Source: Thiothrix subterranea (GTDB taxonomy: Bacteria; Pseudomonadota; Gammaproteobacteria; Thiotrichales; Thiotrichaceae). From it: DNA of 64,000 nt. Position 1 is the stretch's first letter. Each line of letters starts with the position of its first letter. Location: NCBI RefSeq assembly GCF_016772315.1, contig NZ_CP053482.1, positions 3,653,501 to 3,717,500 on the forward strand, written 5' to 3'. Below the pieces are notes generated by a model. That model made no database searches, was not told where the DNA came from, and saw only the letters and a program-made list of their open reading frames with translations. Position numbers and translations under genes: made by a program. Of the stretch, positions 27,717 to 36,839 are shown piece after piece.

Positions 27717-29276
27717 ATGCTGTCTTTTCGTAATTCTCGTGAATCCCTTTCAAAAATTGATTACCTGCTGGCTTTGCTGGCAGGTGCATCAATGGCCTTG
27801 GCGTTCGCGCCGCTTGAGTGGCGTGTGTTTGCCTTTTTTGCCCCCGCCGTATTGTTTTGGCTGAATCTAAAAGCGTTGCCGACCAAGCAACGTTTGTGGT
27901 TGGCGTGGGTATTTGGGGTGGGGATGTTTGCCGGAGGTGCGCACTGGATTTATGTCAGTATCCACTTTTTTGGCGGGGCAAATTCCCTGATTGCTGGCTT
28001 AATGGTGGCAATTTTTGTGGTGATCATGGCGCTGTTGCTGCTGGTATTTGGCTGGTTGGCGGCGTATACCGCGCATTTGCCGCAAGCGGTGCGTTTACTG
28101 GTGGCATTTCCGGCGATTTGGGTGTTGACCGAATGGTTTCGTGGTTGGTTTTTAACGGGGTTTCCCTGGTTACAATTGGGTAGCAGCCAGATTGATACGT
28201 GGTTGGCACATTACGCGCCAATCACGGGTGTGTTGGGCGTCAGTTGGCTGGTCGCGGTGGGCGCGGGTGCATTGGTTTTGCTGGTGCTGGGAACCTTGCG
28301 TGAACGGTTGATTGCCAGCGTATTAGCGGTGGTCACGGTGGCGGGTGGTTTTGGTTTGGGGCAGATTCGTTGGACAGAACCCGCAGGAGAGCCGTTATTT
28401 GTCAGTATGTTGCAAGGCAATGTTGATCAGTTGACCAAGTGGTCACGCGAATTCCGCAATGACAATATCCAAGCGTATTTGGATTTAATGGATGGGGATA
28501 AGTACCCGAATGTCGAATCTTCTCACCTGGTGATTTGGCCGGAAACCGCGTTGGCGGATTCTTTTCAGCAATCCGACGACGTGATGTTACCGTTACAAGA
28601 TTGGGCGCGTGAGGCAAAAGTTGATGTGTTGGTTGGTGGTTTCCACATTAATCGCGACACCGAGGCGGTGTATAACGCGGTGATGGTGGTGGGTGGTGAG
28701 CGTGATGTGGAAGTTTCCGCCAATACGGGTGAGCATGTGTACGCGAAGCAACACCTTGTGCCGTTTAGTGAATACATTCCGTTGTTGAAATACCTGCGCT
28801 TTTTGGAACATATCGTTAAATTGCCGTATGACAATGTGACGGCGTGGGAAGGCACGAATACCCTCACCGTTGCCGGGCAGCCGATGCGCATGTCGGTGTG
28901 TTACGAAGATGCGTATGCCGAAGAAATGATTGCCGGATTGCCGCAAGCGACCATGCTGGTGAATGTCAGTAATGATGGCTGGTTCACTGGCTCGATTGAG
29001 CCGGCACAACACGCGGAAATTGCGCGGATGCGGGCGTTGGAAACCGGGCGCTATTTGTTACGGGCTACCAATAACGGTGTCAGCGCGATTATTGATGATA
29101 AAGGCAAAGTGACCGCCACGGCAGAACCGCGCATTGCCACGGTGATCAGTGGTTACGCCACACCGATGCAAGGCGTAACCCCTTATGTGCAGGTTGGAAA
29201 CTGGCTGATTATTCCATTGATGTTTATACTGTTAGGTGTTCCGTTGCTATTGTTGCGCGGCAAATTTTATTCATAG
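27717..29276 (+). CDS. lnt: Apolipoprotein N-acyltransferase
   Basis: A 519-residue inner-membrane enzyme that N-acylates the lipoprotein Cys, the last step of lipoprotein maturation. About six to seven N-terminal helices precede a nitrilase-like domain with the catalytic triad region: Glu in VIWPETALADS, Lys in YAKQHLVPFSEYIP and Cys in MSVCYEDAYAEE. The ATG at 27717 is preferred to a GTG six codons earlier because GGAT precedes it and the ATG fits. Two lipoproteins downstream in the window would be substrates. Confidence 0.94.
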   Translation: MLSFRNSRESLSKIDYLLALLAGASMALAFAPLEWRVFAFFAPAVLFWLNLKALPTKQRLWLAWVFGVGMFAGGAHWIYVSIHFFGGANSLIAGLMVAIFVVIMALLLLVFGWLAAYTAHLPQAVRLLVAFPAIWVLTEWFRGWFLTGFPWLQLGSSQIDTWLAHYAPITGVLGVSWLVAVGAGALVLLVLGTLRERLIASVLAVVTVAGGFGLGQIRWTEPAGEPLFVSMLQGNVDQLTKWSREFRNDNIQAYLDLMDGDKYPNVESSHLVIWPETALADSFQQSDDVMLPLQDWAREAKVDVLVGGFHINRDTEAVYNAVMVVGGERDVEVSANTGEHVYAKQHLVPFSEYIPLLKYLRFLEHIVKLPYDNVTAWEGTNTLTVAGQPMRMSVCYEDAYAEEMIAGLPQATMLVNVSNDGWFTGSIEPAQHAEIARMRALETGRYLLRATNNGVSAIIDDKGKVTATAEPRIATVISGYATPMQGVTPYVQVGNWLIIPLMFILLGVPLLLLRGKFYS

Positions 29277-29286
29277 AGGAACACCG

Positions 29287-30318
29287 ATGCTAACAACTAC
29301 TCTTGCGCGTGCTTTGGCGGGCGTTACCCTGTGTACGGCGGTCATGCTCAGTTTGCCTGCTCAGGCGGGCAAAACCTTGGATACCATCAAGTCCCGTGGT
29401 CAATTGGTGTGCGGTGTGAACGTGGCACTGGCTGGTTTTTCCTCTGCCGATAGCGAAGGCAAGTGGAGTGGGATGGACGTGGATTATTGCAAAGCACTCG
29501 CAGCAGCGGTGTTGGGCGATGCCAGCAAGGTGAAATACGTCCCCTTGAATGCACAACAACGTTTTACCGCATTGCAATCCGGCGAAATCGACATCTTGTC
29601 ACGTAATACGACCTGGACATTGACCCGTGATGCGTCGCTGGGGGCAAACTTTGTCGGCATGATTTATTACGACGGGCAAGGTTTCATGGTGAAAAAAGAG
29701 CTGAAGGTTGCCAGTGCTAAGGAACTGGATGGCGCGACGGTATGCGTGCAGTCCGGCACGACGACTGAAAAGAATCTGACCGATTTTGCCCGCGCCAACA
29801 AGTTGGACATTAAACCGCTGGTGTTTGAAAAGAATGAAGCTGCCACGGGGGCTTACCATAGCGGGCGTTGCGAGGCGTATACCACGGATGCGTCAGGGTT
29901 AGCAGCGGAACGAACTATTGCGAAAAATCCCGATGAACACATGATTTTGCCGGAAATCATTTCCAAAGAACCACTGGGGCCGTTGGTGCGCCGTGGTGAT
30001 GATGAGTTTTTTGCGATCAGCAAGTGGGTATTGAACGCGCTGATTGAAGGCGAAGAATACGGGCTTGCCCAAACGAATTTGGATGAAAAGAAAACCAGCG
30101 ATGACCCCAATATCCAGCGTATTTTGGGTACGGCTGAAGACATGGGAGCGTTGCTGGGTTTGGATAAGGAATGGGCTTACCGCGCACTGAAAGCGACGGG
30201 CAATTATGGTGAAATTTTCGAGCGTAATGTCGGTAAAGATTCCCCGTTGAAACTGGAACGCGGCTTGAATAAGCTGTGGAATCAGGGCGGGATTATGTAC
30301 GCGCCACCGATTCGTTAA
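29287..30318 (+). CDS. aapJ: General L-amino acid ABC transporter, substrate-binding protein
   Basis: A 343-residue periplasmic binding protein. A signal peptide ends near LPAQAG (about residue 25), followed by KTLDTIKSRGQLVCGV and the family segments GFSSADSEGKWSGMDVDYCKALAAAVLGD and LSRNTTWTLTRDASLG cut across the binding cleft. AapJ delivers a broad range of L-amino acids to AapQMP. AGAGGA is 6 bases before the ATG at 29287. First gene of the aap operon; nine bases separate it from aapQ. Confidence 0.93.
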   Translation: MLTTTLARALAGVTLCTAVMLSLPAQAGKTLDTIKSRGQLVCGVNVALAGFSSADSEGKWSGMDVDYCKALAAAVLGDASKVKYVPLNAQQRFTALQSGEIDILSRNTTWTLTRDASLGANFVGMIYYDGQGFMVKKELKVASAKELDGATVCVQSGTTTEKNLTDFARANKLDIKPLVFEKNEAATGAYHSGRCEAYTTDASGLAAERTIAKNPDEHMILPEIISKEPLGPLVRRGDDEFFAISKWVLNALIEGEEYGLAQTNLDEKKTSDDPNIQRILGTAEDMGALLGLDKEWAYRALKATGNYGEIFERNVGKDSPLKLERGLNKLWNQGGIMYAPPIR

Positions 30319-30326
30319 ACGTGTTA

Positions 30327-31280
30327 ATGACCTTCTGGCGCAACCAAAAAATACGCGGCTGGATTTACCAAATTGCCGCGTTGCTACTGGTTGCGCTGTG
30401 CGTTGCCATCCTCGCCGACAATACGCTGGAAAACATGCGCACCCGTGGCATTCAAAGCGGCTTCGGTTTCCTGTCACAACCTGCCGGATTTGACATTAGC
30501 GAAAGCCTGTTCGGGTTTGAGTCGACACAACCTTATTGGAAAGCTTTCCTCACCGGTTTGGGTAACACCCTTAAAGTCGCGCTCATTGGCATTATTCTCA
30601 CCACGATTCTCGGTGTATTGCTGGGGGTAGGGCGCTTCTCCCAGAATATCCTGATCCGTGGCTTGTGCCTGACGTATGTGGAAATCTTCCGCAATGTGCC
30701 GTTGTTGCTGCAATTGTTGATGTGGTATCTGCTGTTGGTTGAGTTTTTGCCGACTGCACGGGAAGCCGAACCCTTTCTCGGCATGTTTCTCACCAAAGCA
30801 GGCTTAACTTTGCCTTGGTTTGGGGATATGCCGGTCAAAGCCGGATTTGGCATTAAAGGCGGGATTAATGTCTCGCCGGAATTTCTGGCGTTATTGTTGG
30901 GGTTGGTGATTTATACGGCGTCGTATATTGCGGAAATCGTGCGCAGTGGCATTGCTTCTGTGCCGCGTGGACAGCATGAGGCGGCAATGGCGTTAGGTTT
31001 GAGTCGGGCGCAAGCCATGCGTTTGATTCAGTTGCCGCAAGCGTTGCGCGTGATTATTCCGCCGTTGACCAATCAGTATTTGAATCTGACCAAAAACTCT
31101 TCGCTGGCAGTGGCAGTGGGCTACCCTGAACTGGTGTCAATTGCGAATACCTCGCTCAATCAGACCGGGCGGGCGGTGGAGTGTATCGGGGTGATTATGG
31201 CGGTTTACTTAACGCTTTCGTTGCTCACTTCCTTACTGATGAATGCTTACAATCGTCGTGCGGCGATCAAGGAGCGTTAA
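30327..31280 (+). CDS. aapQ: General L-amino acid ABC transporter, permease AapQ
   Basis: A 317-residue His/Glu/Gln/Arg/opine-type permease with about six to eight hydrophobic helices. The inner-membrane loop that contacts the ATPase is visible (AAMALGLSRAQAMRLIQLPQALR), as is YVEIFRNVPLLLQLLMWY. The ATG at 30327 starts MTFWRNQKIRGW; an in-frame GTG two codons earlier is possible. The normal next gene, aapM, is displaced by a PIN pair. Confidence 0.92.
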   Translation: MTFWRNQKIRGWIYQIAALLLVALCVAILADNTLENMRTRGIQSGFGFLSQPAGFDISESLFGFESTQPYWKAFLTGLGNTLKVALIGIILTTILGVLLGVGRFSQNILIRGLCLTYVEIFRNVPLLLQLLMWYLLLVEFLPTAREAEPFLGMFLTKAGLTLPWFGDMPVKAGFGIKGGINVSPEFLALLLGLVIYTASYIAEIVRSGIASVPRGQHEAAMALGLSRAQAMRLIQLPQALRVIIPPLTNQYLNLTKNSSLAVAVGYPELVSIANTSLNQTGRAVECIGVIMAVYLTLSLLTSLLMNAYNRRAAIKER

Positions 31281-31340
31281 CCTGTTAAACTTGCTCTATA
31301 TTTTCCATATTCAGCTACTGCTGACGCGATTTTTCCGATG

Positions 31341-31369
31341 TTGACAGTCTGCAGACTTCTCCGCATAGT
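31341..31369 (+). promoter_or_regulatory. Candidate sigma-70 promoter of the PIN pair inside the aap operon
   Basis: A consensus TTGACA is followed after 17 bases by CATAGT, 38 bases ahead of the PIN gene. It could drive the pair and read on into aapM-aapP. Confidence 0.5.
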
Positions 31370-31406
31370 GTTCAGAACGTCAAACATGAAATATTCCTAA
31401 GCAGCA

Positions 31407-31877
31407 ATGAAACCAAGCGTATACATCGAATCCTCTATTCCCAGCTATTTGACCGCACGGGCAAGCCGCGATTTGGTAAAAGCTGCACATCAACAAATCA
31501 CCCAAGAATGGTGGGAACACAAAGACCGTTTCGATTTGTATGTCTCGGAAGTTGTTATTCAAGAAATCACTCAAGGTAATGAGGATGCCGCACAACGGAG
31601 ACTAACTGCGGTAGACAATATCCCTTCACTGGCATTGGATGAAGAAGCCCTCGCATTGGCACAGAAACTGGTCAGTATGCACCTCCTTCCTGACAAAGCC
31701 TTGTTGGATGCACTGCATATTGCTTTAGCCGCCAACAATGGCATGGATTATTTATTGACGTGGAATTGTAAACACATTGCCAATGCCGTGATGCGCCCTA
31801 AGATAGAACAAATGTGCCGGATAATGGGATTAGTTCCACCTGTCATTTGCACACCAGAAGAACTGCTGGAGTTTTAA
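31407..31877 (+). CDS. PIN-domain toxin inserted in the aap operon
   Basis: A 156-residue VapC-like PIN protein. MKPSVYIESSIPSYLTARAS replaces the usual D with E in the first strand (YIESS), an arrangement seen in one PIN subfamily; EVVIQEI, DALHIALAA and LLTWNCKHIAN supply the other family residues. These proteins are RNases held by a neighbouring antitoxin. The antitoxin gene follows after one base, so the order is toxin first. It splits aapQ from aapM. Confidence 0.75.
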   Translation: MKPSVYIESSIPSYLTARASRDLVKAAHQQITQEWWEHKDRFDLYVSEVVIQEITQGNEDAAQRRLTAVDNIPSLALDEEALALAQKLVSMHLLPDKALLDALHIALAANNGMDYLLTWNCKHIANAVMRPKIEQMCRIMGLVPPVICTPEELLEF

Positions 31878-31878
31878 G

Positions 31879-32052
31879 ATGAAAAATGATCCTATCGTGG
31901 AAGAAATCCACAACATCCGTGAAGCCTATGCTGCTCGTTTCAATTTTGACTTGAGAGCCATTTTTACCGACCTGAAAGCCAAAGAACGCCAATCATTGCG
32001 TCGGGTTGTTAAACTATCGCCTAAGCGTCTAGTGAATAATCAAGCCGCGTAG
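31879..32052 (+). CDS. Short antitoxin partner of the PIN toxin
   Basis: A 57-residue open frame that starts one base after the toxin stop and ends 11 bases before aapM. It begins MKNDPIVEEIHNIREAYAAR and continues FNFDLRAIFTDLKAKERQ, wording typical of small antitoxins paired with this PIN subfamily (a helix with EEIxxxRE, then FxxDLxAIFxDLKxKE). The C-terminus is basic. It is easily missed because it is so short. Confidence 0.75.
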   Translation: MKNDPIVEEIHNIREAYAARFNFDLRAIFTDLKAKERQSLRRVVKLSPKRLVNNQAA

Positions 32053-32063
32053 AAACCTGCAAT

Positions 32064-33116
32064 ATGGCTTTTATAAACACAGTCCGTTCCAACTTATTCA
32101 ATAACGTCTTTAACAGCACAGTGACGCTGCTGCTGGGAACGTTATTGCTCTACGCCCTCACCCATGCGTGGGGCTGGGGCATCCATCATGCAATATGGGT
32201 AGCCGATGCAGAACAGTGCAACGCAGCGCGTGGTACGGGCGCGTGCTGGGGCGTGGTCACGGAAAAATACCGTGTGATTATTTTTGGGCGTTACCCGTTT
32301 GCAGAGCAGTGGCGACCGTTCGCGGCGACCTTGTTGCTGATGGCATTATTGTTGGCAAGCTGTATGCGGATGTTTTGGAAACCGTGGTTGGCGGCGTTGT
32401 GGCTTGGGGTGTTGGCGGTATTTTTTGCTCTGATGCATGGTGGTATTTTCGGCTTGAGTGTGGTGGCAACGGATCAATGGGGTGGTTTGCCATTGACCAT
32501 TTTGCTGGCATCGTTGTCGGTGGTGGGCGCATTTCCGTTGTCGATTTTTCTGGCATTGGGACGCATGTCGGCTTTGCCAGTTATCAGAACGCTGTGCACG
32601 GTTTATGTGGAACTGATTCGCGGTGTGCCATTGATTTCGGTGCTGTTTATGGCATCGTTCCTGTTTCCGCTGTTCATGCCGGAAGGTTTTTCGATTGATG
32701 TATTGCTGCGCGTCTTAGTGGCAATGATTTTGTTTGCGGCGGCGTATTTGGCGGAAGTGATTCGTGGCGGTTTGCAGGCGATTCCGCGTGGGCAATACGA
32801 GGCGGCATCCTCGTTGGGGCTGACGTATTGGCAGATGCAACGCAAGATTATTTTGCCACAAGCCTTGGCAACGGTGGTGCCGGGGATTATGAATAATTTC
32901 ATTTCGACCTTCAAAGATACCTCGCTGGTGACGATTGTGAGTTTATACGAATTGACGGGTTCGTTGGATTTGGCGGTAAATAGCGATCCCAATTGGATGG
33001 CGTATAAGCTGGAAGGGTATTTGTTTATTGCGGCGATTTATTTTGGGTTTTGTTTCAGCTTGTCACGTTATAGCCAGTGGGTGGAGCGGCAGGTGAATCG
33101 GGGGAAGGTGCATTAA
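32064..33116 (+). CDS. aapM: General L-amino acid ABC transporter, permease AapM
   Basis: A 350-residue permease partner of AapQ. Several helices precede the permease core, with [20 protein letters not shown] and the ATPase-contact loop [23 protein letters not shown]. Its stop overlaps the aapP start (TAATG). It is 11 bases after the antitoxin, so it is now probably transcribed with the toxin pair as well as from the aap promoter. Confidence 0.93.
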   Translation: MAFINTVRSNLFNNVFNSTVTLLLGTLLLYALTHAWGWGIHHAIWVADAEQCNAARGTGACWGVVTEKYRVIIFGRYPFAEQWRPFAATLLLMALLLASCMRMFWKPWLAALWLGVLAVFFALMHGGIFGLSVVATDQWGGLPLTILLASLSVVGAFPLSIFLALGRMSALPVIRTLCTVYVELIRGVPLISVLFMASFLFPLFMPEGFSIDVLLRVLVAMILFAAAYLAEVIRGGLQAIPRGQYEAASSLGLTYWQMQRKIILPQALATVVPGIMNNFISTFKDTSLVTIVSLYELTGSLDLAVNSDPNWMAYKLEGYLFIAAIYFGFCFSLSRYSQWVERQVNRGKVH

Positions 33117-33859
33117 TGTCTGATTACATGATCGAATTCGCCAAAGTTAATAAATGGTACGGCAACCAGTTTCACGTCTTGCGCGACATCGACTTGCAGG
33201 TTCGCAAGGGCGAACGCATTGTCATTTGCGGCCCTTCCGGTTCCGGCAAATCCACCCTGATCCGCTGCATTAACCGCTTGGAAGCACACCAGCAAGGTAA
33301 GCTCACGGTTGATGGGCTGGAACTCAGCGATGACGTGAAAGTGCTGCACGAAGTCCGCCGCAAAGTTGGCATGGTATTCCAGCAATTCAACCTGTTCCCG
33401 CATTTAACGGTGTTAGAAAACCTCACCCTCGCGCCGATTCAAGTGAATAAACTCTCCAAAATCGATGCGGAAGAACGTGCCATGGCACAATTACAGCGCG
33501 TGCAGATTGCGGAACAAGCGCACAAATACCCGCTGCAACTGTCCGGTGGGCAACAACAGCGCGTTGCGATTGCCCGCGCGTTGTGCCTGACCCCACAAGT
33601 TCTGCTTTTCGATGAACCCACCTCTGCCCTTGACCCGGAAATGATCAAAGAAGTGTTGGATGTGATGAGCGAATTAGCCGAGCAAGGCATCACCATGCTG
33701 TGTGTAACCCACGAAATGGGTTTCGCTAAATCGGTAGCCGATCGGGTGATCTTCATGGATGCTGGGCAGATTGTGGAAGAAAATAACCCGCACGATTTTT
33801 TCAATCGCCCGCGCAATGCGCGTACTCAGGCATTTTTGGCGAAAATATTGGCGCATTGA
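33116..33859 (+). CDS. aapP: General L-amino acid ABC transporter, ATPase AapP
   Basis: A 247-residue ABC ATPase. Walker A is GPSGSGKST near 38-46, the Q-loop is [12 protein letters not shown], the signature is [15 protein letters not shown], and Walker B is [12 protein letters not shown] with the switch His in [10 protein letters not shown]. It energises AapQM. The ATG at 33116 overlaps the aapM stop; an upstream open extension is within aapM and rejected. Confidence 0.95.
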   Translation: MSDYMIEFAKVNKWYGNQFHVLRDIDLQVRKGERIVICGPSGSGKSTLIRCINRLEAHQQGKLTVDGLELSDDVKVLHEVRRKVGMVFQQFNLFPHLTVLENLTLAPIQVNKLSKIDAEERAMAQLQRVQIAEQAHKYPLQLSGGQQQRVAIARALCLTPQVLLFDEPTSALDPEMIKEVLDVMSELAEQGITMLCVTHEMGFAKSVADRVIFMDAGQIVEENNPHDFFNRPRNARTQAFLAKILAH

Positions 33860-33910
33860 GTGCCAATGAATGGGTTAGTTTTTCTAACCATTACGTTGAG
33901 AAATTATAGC

Positions 33911-33939
33911 TTGTTCATTTAGGTAAAAATCCCTATTAT
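33911..33939 (+). promoter_or_regulatory. Candidate promoter of the small RNA
   Basis: TTGTTC and TATTAT are separated by 17 bases. Transcription would start near 33946, about ten bases before the first hairpin of the structured region. Confidence 0.45.
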
Positions 33940-33945
33940 TTATTG

Positions 33946-34092
33946 CATTGCAACATAAGTGATTCAGGGTCTCTCTCCTCCTCCTAGCTTCTGAATCATT
34001 TGCAAGCGCCCACAGCGCACGGACATTGAGGGATTTCTCTCCTCCTCCTCTCTCTCCTCGTGTTCTTGCTGTGGGCGTATCTTTTAAGATAC
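33946..34092 (+). ncRNA. Candidate sRNA with two hairpins bearing anti-Shine-Dalgarno loops
   Basis: Between aapP and the NUDIX gene there is no open frame but strong structure. Hairpin 1 (33957-34001) has an 11-bp stem with one G-U pair and a 23-base loop containing CUCUCUCCUCCUCC. Hairpin 2 has a 10-bp perfect stem (34007-34016 with 34068-34077), an inner 5-bp stem and a large loop again containing UCUCUCCUCCUCC. A third small hairpin (34077-34092) follows and may end the RNA, though no long T run is present. CCUCC is the anti-Shine-Dalgarno core, so the RNA could bind ribosome sites. The minus strand would instead expose GGA repeats (CsrA-like sites). Confidence 0.5.
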
Positions 34093-34683
34093 CTATTGCA
34101 AGCAAGCCAGCAATGACAGCGTGATTCTAGCCGTCGCCCCCCATAAAATTTCCCCATCGTATTCTTGAAAATACACGATCGGTATTGGTTCTGTTACGTC
34201 GGTTAACTGTCGGTAGCGTATTTCGTGGTGTTGCGGTTGTGCCAGCCAATGCAGCGGAATGGTGAACGCGCGGGCGACTTCTTGCGGGCTAAGTATCAGT
34301 TCATAAGGCCAAGGTACGTGGGCAACGGTTGGCACAATTTGAAAGCGGCTCACGCTGTGATGCGGGCTGAGTTGCCCCAGAATAGCCACATCGTGCGGCA
34401 AAATACCGATTTCTTCGTGTGCTTCGCGCAAAGCGGTAGCGGTCAGGTCGGCATCTTCCGGGTCACGTTTGCCCCCAGCAAAAGCGACTTGCCCACTGTG
34501 ATAATCGCGCACCGACTTGGGGCGGCGAATAAACAGTAAATGCCAAGCATTATCCATGCGCACAAACGGTACTAACACCCCGGCTTCGCGACACGCATCC
34601 AGCGCGACATCATGCGTCGCTGCGCCGCGTTGTTGTAAGCGCTGCATAATGTCGGTTGGGGTCAGTTTGTCAATGGCGTTCAT
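34093..34683 (-). CDS. NUDIX hydrolase, CoA pyrophosphatase-like
   Basis: A 196-residue NUDIX enzyme. The complete NUDIX box is GGKRDPEDADLTATALREAH followed by EEIGI, and the upstream RRPKSVRDYHSGQVAFAG is typical of the NudL/CoA diphosphatase group, which cleaves coenzyme A derivatives. The ATG at 34683 was chosen over an upstream non-ATG start. It follows the desaturase gene by 13 bases on the same strand, so the two may be one transcript. Confidence 0.88.
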   Translation of the reverse strand: MNAIDKLTPTDIMQRLQQRGAATHDVALDACREAGVLVPFVRMDNAWHLLFIRRPKSVRDYHSGQVAFAGGKRDPEDADLTATALREAHEEIGILPHDVAILGQLSPHHSVSRFQIVPTVAHVPWPYELILSPQEVARAFTIPLHWLAQPQHHEIRYRQLTDVTEPIPIVYFQEYDGEILWGATARITLSLLACLQ

Positions 34684-34696
34684 GGTGTTGGCTGCC

Positions 34697-35773
34697 TTAG
34701 GCGCTGACCGAATACCCACGCAGGCGGTGTGCAAATTGCTCCAGAGCCGCGATGCCGGTTTTTTCCGCGTTGCTGATCCACTCTTGTACCGCTTCCAGCC
34801 GCGCTTCTTGGCTAACCGTGGTGCGTTCCCACAATTGATGCAGGCGTTGCTGATACAAATACACGGTTTGTAAGGCTTGGCTTTCTGCGAGTACAGTTTG
34901 GTGGCGCAATTCCGATTTCGTCACCGGTTTGATGACTTGCTGGGCAAAGTGCGAGAGGACTTGCAAGCGATTGCCGAGCACAGCGGTCACGGTGTCAAAG
35001 TCCACCGCCATTTTGTTGGGATTAACCCGAATGCGCGGGGCAACTTTGCGCACTTTCGCCATGCCCAACATTTCTAAGATGCGGATGTAAAACCAACCAA
35101 TATCGAATTCATACCAGCGGCTGGAAAGCCGTGCGGATGCGGCAAATGCGTGGTGGTTGTTATGCAATTCTTCGCCGCCGATTAAAATACCGATCGGGGA
35201 AATGTTGGTGGAAGCGTCGGTGGTGTTCCAATTGCGATAGCCCCAGAAGTGCGCCAAACCGTTGATAACACCCGCCGCCCAAAACGGAATCCATACCATT
35301 TGCACCGCCCAAATGAGTATGCCTGGCAAGCCAAACAGTACCAGATCAATCACCAGCATGGTGCTGACACCCAGCCAAGGGTAGGGCGCGTATACATGAC
35401 GCTCCAGCCAGTCATCAGGAGTGCCTTTGCCGTATTTTTCGAGGGTTTCCTGATTTTGGGCTTCTTGGTGGTAAAGCCACGCGCCTTTCCAGAGGACAGT
35501 ATTCACCCCACGGATTTGTGGGCTGTGTGGGTCTTCGGGGGTTTCGCATTTGGCGTGGTGTTTGCGGTGAATCGCCACCCATTCGCGTGTTACCATGCCG
35601 GTGGTTAGCCACAACCAGAGGCGGAAAAAATGCGCGGGGATAGCTCCCAAATCCAACGCCCGATGTGCTTGGGCGCGGTGTAAAAAGATAGTGACTGCCG
35701 CGATGGTAATGTGTGTTAAGCCCAGTGTGACCAGTACCAGTTGCCAAGCGCTGAGTTCTGCGAGTAAACCCAT
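34697..35773 (-). CDS. Acyl-CoA/acyl-lipid desaturase
   Basis: A 358-residue membrane di-iron desaturase. The three histidine boxes are HRAQAHR (about 32-38), HRKHH (about 69-73) and HNNHH (about 205-209), and four hydrophobic helices separate them. It inserts a cis double bond, most probably delta-9, and so sets membrane fluidity. The C-terminal 110 residues are a helical extension. AGAGGAGAGG precedes the ATG at 35773. The divergent neighbour is cbiX. Confidence 0.9.
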   Translation of the reverse strand: MGLLAELSAWQLVLVTLGLTHITIAAVTIFLHRAQAHRALDLGAIPAHFFRLWLWLTTGMVTREWVAIHRKHHAKCETPEDPHSPQIRGVNTVLWKGAWLYHQEAQNQETLEKYGKGTPDDWLERHVYAPYPWLGVSTMLVIDLVLFGLPGILIWAVQMVWIPFWAAGVINGLAHFWGYRNWNTTDASTNISPIGILIGGEELHNNHHAFAASARLSSRWYEFDIGWFYIRILEMLGMAKVRKVAPRIRVNPNKMAVDFDTVTAVLGNRLQVLSHFAQQVIKPVTKSELRHQTVLAESQALQTVYLYQQRLHQLWERTTVSQEARLEAVQEWISNAEKTGIAALEQFAHRLRGYSVSA

Positions 35774-35857
35774 ACTATTTACCTCTCCTCTGTTGTGACA
35801 GTGGATACTCTACTACATTCGCCCTTTATTGATATAGGGTTTACCCAAGGATTCATG

Positions 35858-36271
35858 ATGCAAGCTTTACTTATTGTGGCGCACGGCAGTCGCCGCGTGC
35901 AATCGAATGATGAAATTCGTGCCCTTGCTGCCAAAGTCGGGGAGCAGTCTGGTGCGGATTACGCTTACGTGGGCAGTGCGTTTCTGGAATTGGCAGAGCC
36001 GTCGATTCCCGACGGTATTCAGCAATGCATTGACCAAGGCGCAACGGCAATCACCATTATGCCATTTTTTCTATCAGCCGGTCGGCATGTGGTAACGGAT
36101 GTGCCTGAATTGGTACAGGCGAAACAATGTGAAAACCCCCAAGTAAAGATTCGTATGGCGCTTTACTTAGGGGTATCGGGTTTAATGCCGAGCTTGATTT
36201 TGCAGTCCGCGCAAACGGCGTGTGAGTGCAATGGGGTTAACTGCACGTATCCGGCGTGTATTACGGGCTAA
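35858..36271 (+). CDS. cbiX: CbiX-type sirohydrochlorin chelatase
   Basis: A 137-residue short CbiX protein with the chelatase His in LLIVAHGSRR and the partner segment SAFLELAEPSIPDGI; GATAITIMPFFLSAGRHVVTDVP carries the second His. It inserts cobalt, nickel or iron into sirohydrochlorin, giving sirohaem (needed for sulfite reductase or reverse Dsr) or cobalamin. The C-terminal tail is Cys-rich (CECNGVNCTYPAC) and could bind metal. ATG at 35858 is 6 bases after AAGGA; an adjacent ATG at 35855 is also possible. The 3' end overlaps the dsrE-like gene by 11 bases. Confidence 0.85.
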   Translation: MQALLIVAHGSRRVQSNDEIRALAAKVGEQSGADYAYVGSAFLELAEPSIPDGIQQCIDQGATAITIMPFFLSAGRHVVTDVPELVQAKQCENPQVKIRMALYLGVSGLMPSLILQSAQTACECNGVNCTYPACITG

Positions 36272-36740
36272 GGTAGCTCCAGCCTTGTTCTTGCAGGGCA
36301 ATAATCCGTGCAATGCCTGCTTGGGTTTCCTCGATGCCGTCAATGAGTGTGGGGCGTGTGCCGCTGCTTTCTTCCACGGTGTCGAGGGTGTTGCCGCAAG
36401 CGGTGAAAGTGACATTTTGCATCATCAGACTTTCAACGCGCTTGAGAAACGCACTTTTTTCGGTGACTAACCAAATGCCGGGGCCATAGGCGACCACCTC
36501 CATTTCGATATTATCCATGCCGTAATGTTTTTGCAGGTTGACGATATTGGCTAAGACGTGATCTTGAAAATCTTCTTCGCGCTTATTGACTTGAATCACC
36601 AAGCGATGGGTTTCATCACCAGCGGTTTCATTTTCACTGGTTTTTTCGGTAACAGCATCGGCTGCAATGACAGTTGAAAAAGGGACGCTCAATAAAGCAA
36701 TTGCTACCATGCTGGCAGCAAAAAACGGGTTTACTCTCAT
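36261..36740 (-). CDS. Exported DsrE/DsrF-like protein
   Basis: A 159-residue protein with a Sec signal peptide (cleavage near STVIAADA, about residue 27) and a DsrE-like domain: RLVIQVNKREED, NIEMEVVAYGPGIWLVTE and VTFTACGNTLDTV with the conserved Cys. DsrE-family proteins bind or carry sulfur in sulfur-oxidising bacteria; exported versions are common near sulfur metabolism genes. AGGAGGAAA precedes the ATG. It overlaps the 3' end of cbiX tail to tail. Confidence 0.8.
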   Translation of the reverse strand: MRVNPFFAASMVAIALLSVPFSTVIAADAVTEKTSENETAGDETHRLVIQVNKREEDFQDHVLANIVNLQKHYGMDNIEMEVVAYGPGIWLVTEKSAFLKRVESLMMQNVTFTACGNTLDTVEESSGTRPTLIDGIEETQAGIARIIALQEQGWSYLSP

Positions 36741-36839
36741 GTTTTAATTTCCTCCTAACGGTTTGCCCACTATAGCGCAATACAGCGTTTGAGAAAACTC
36801 AAAATAGCGATGAATAGGGGAGTAAAAAATGGCGGGAGA

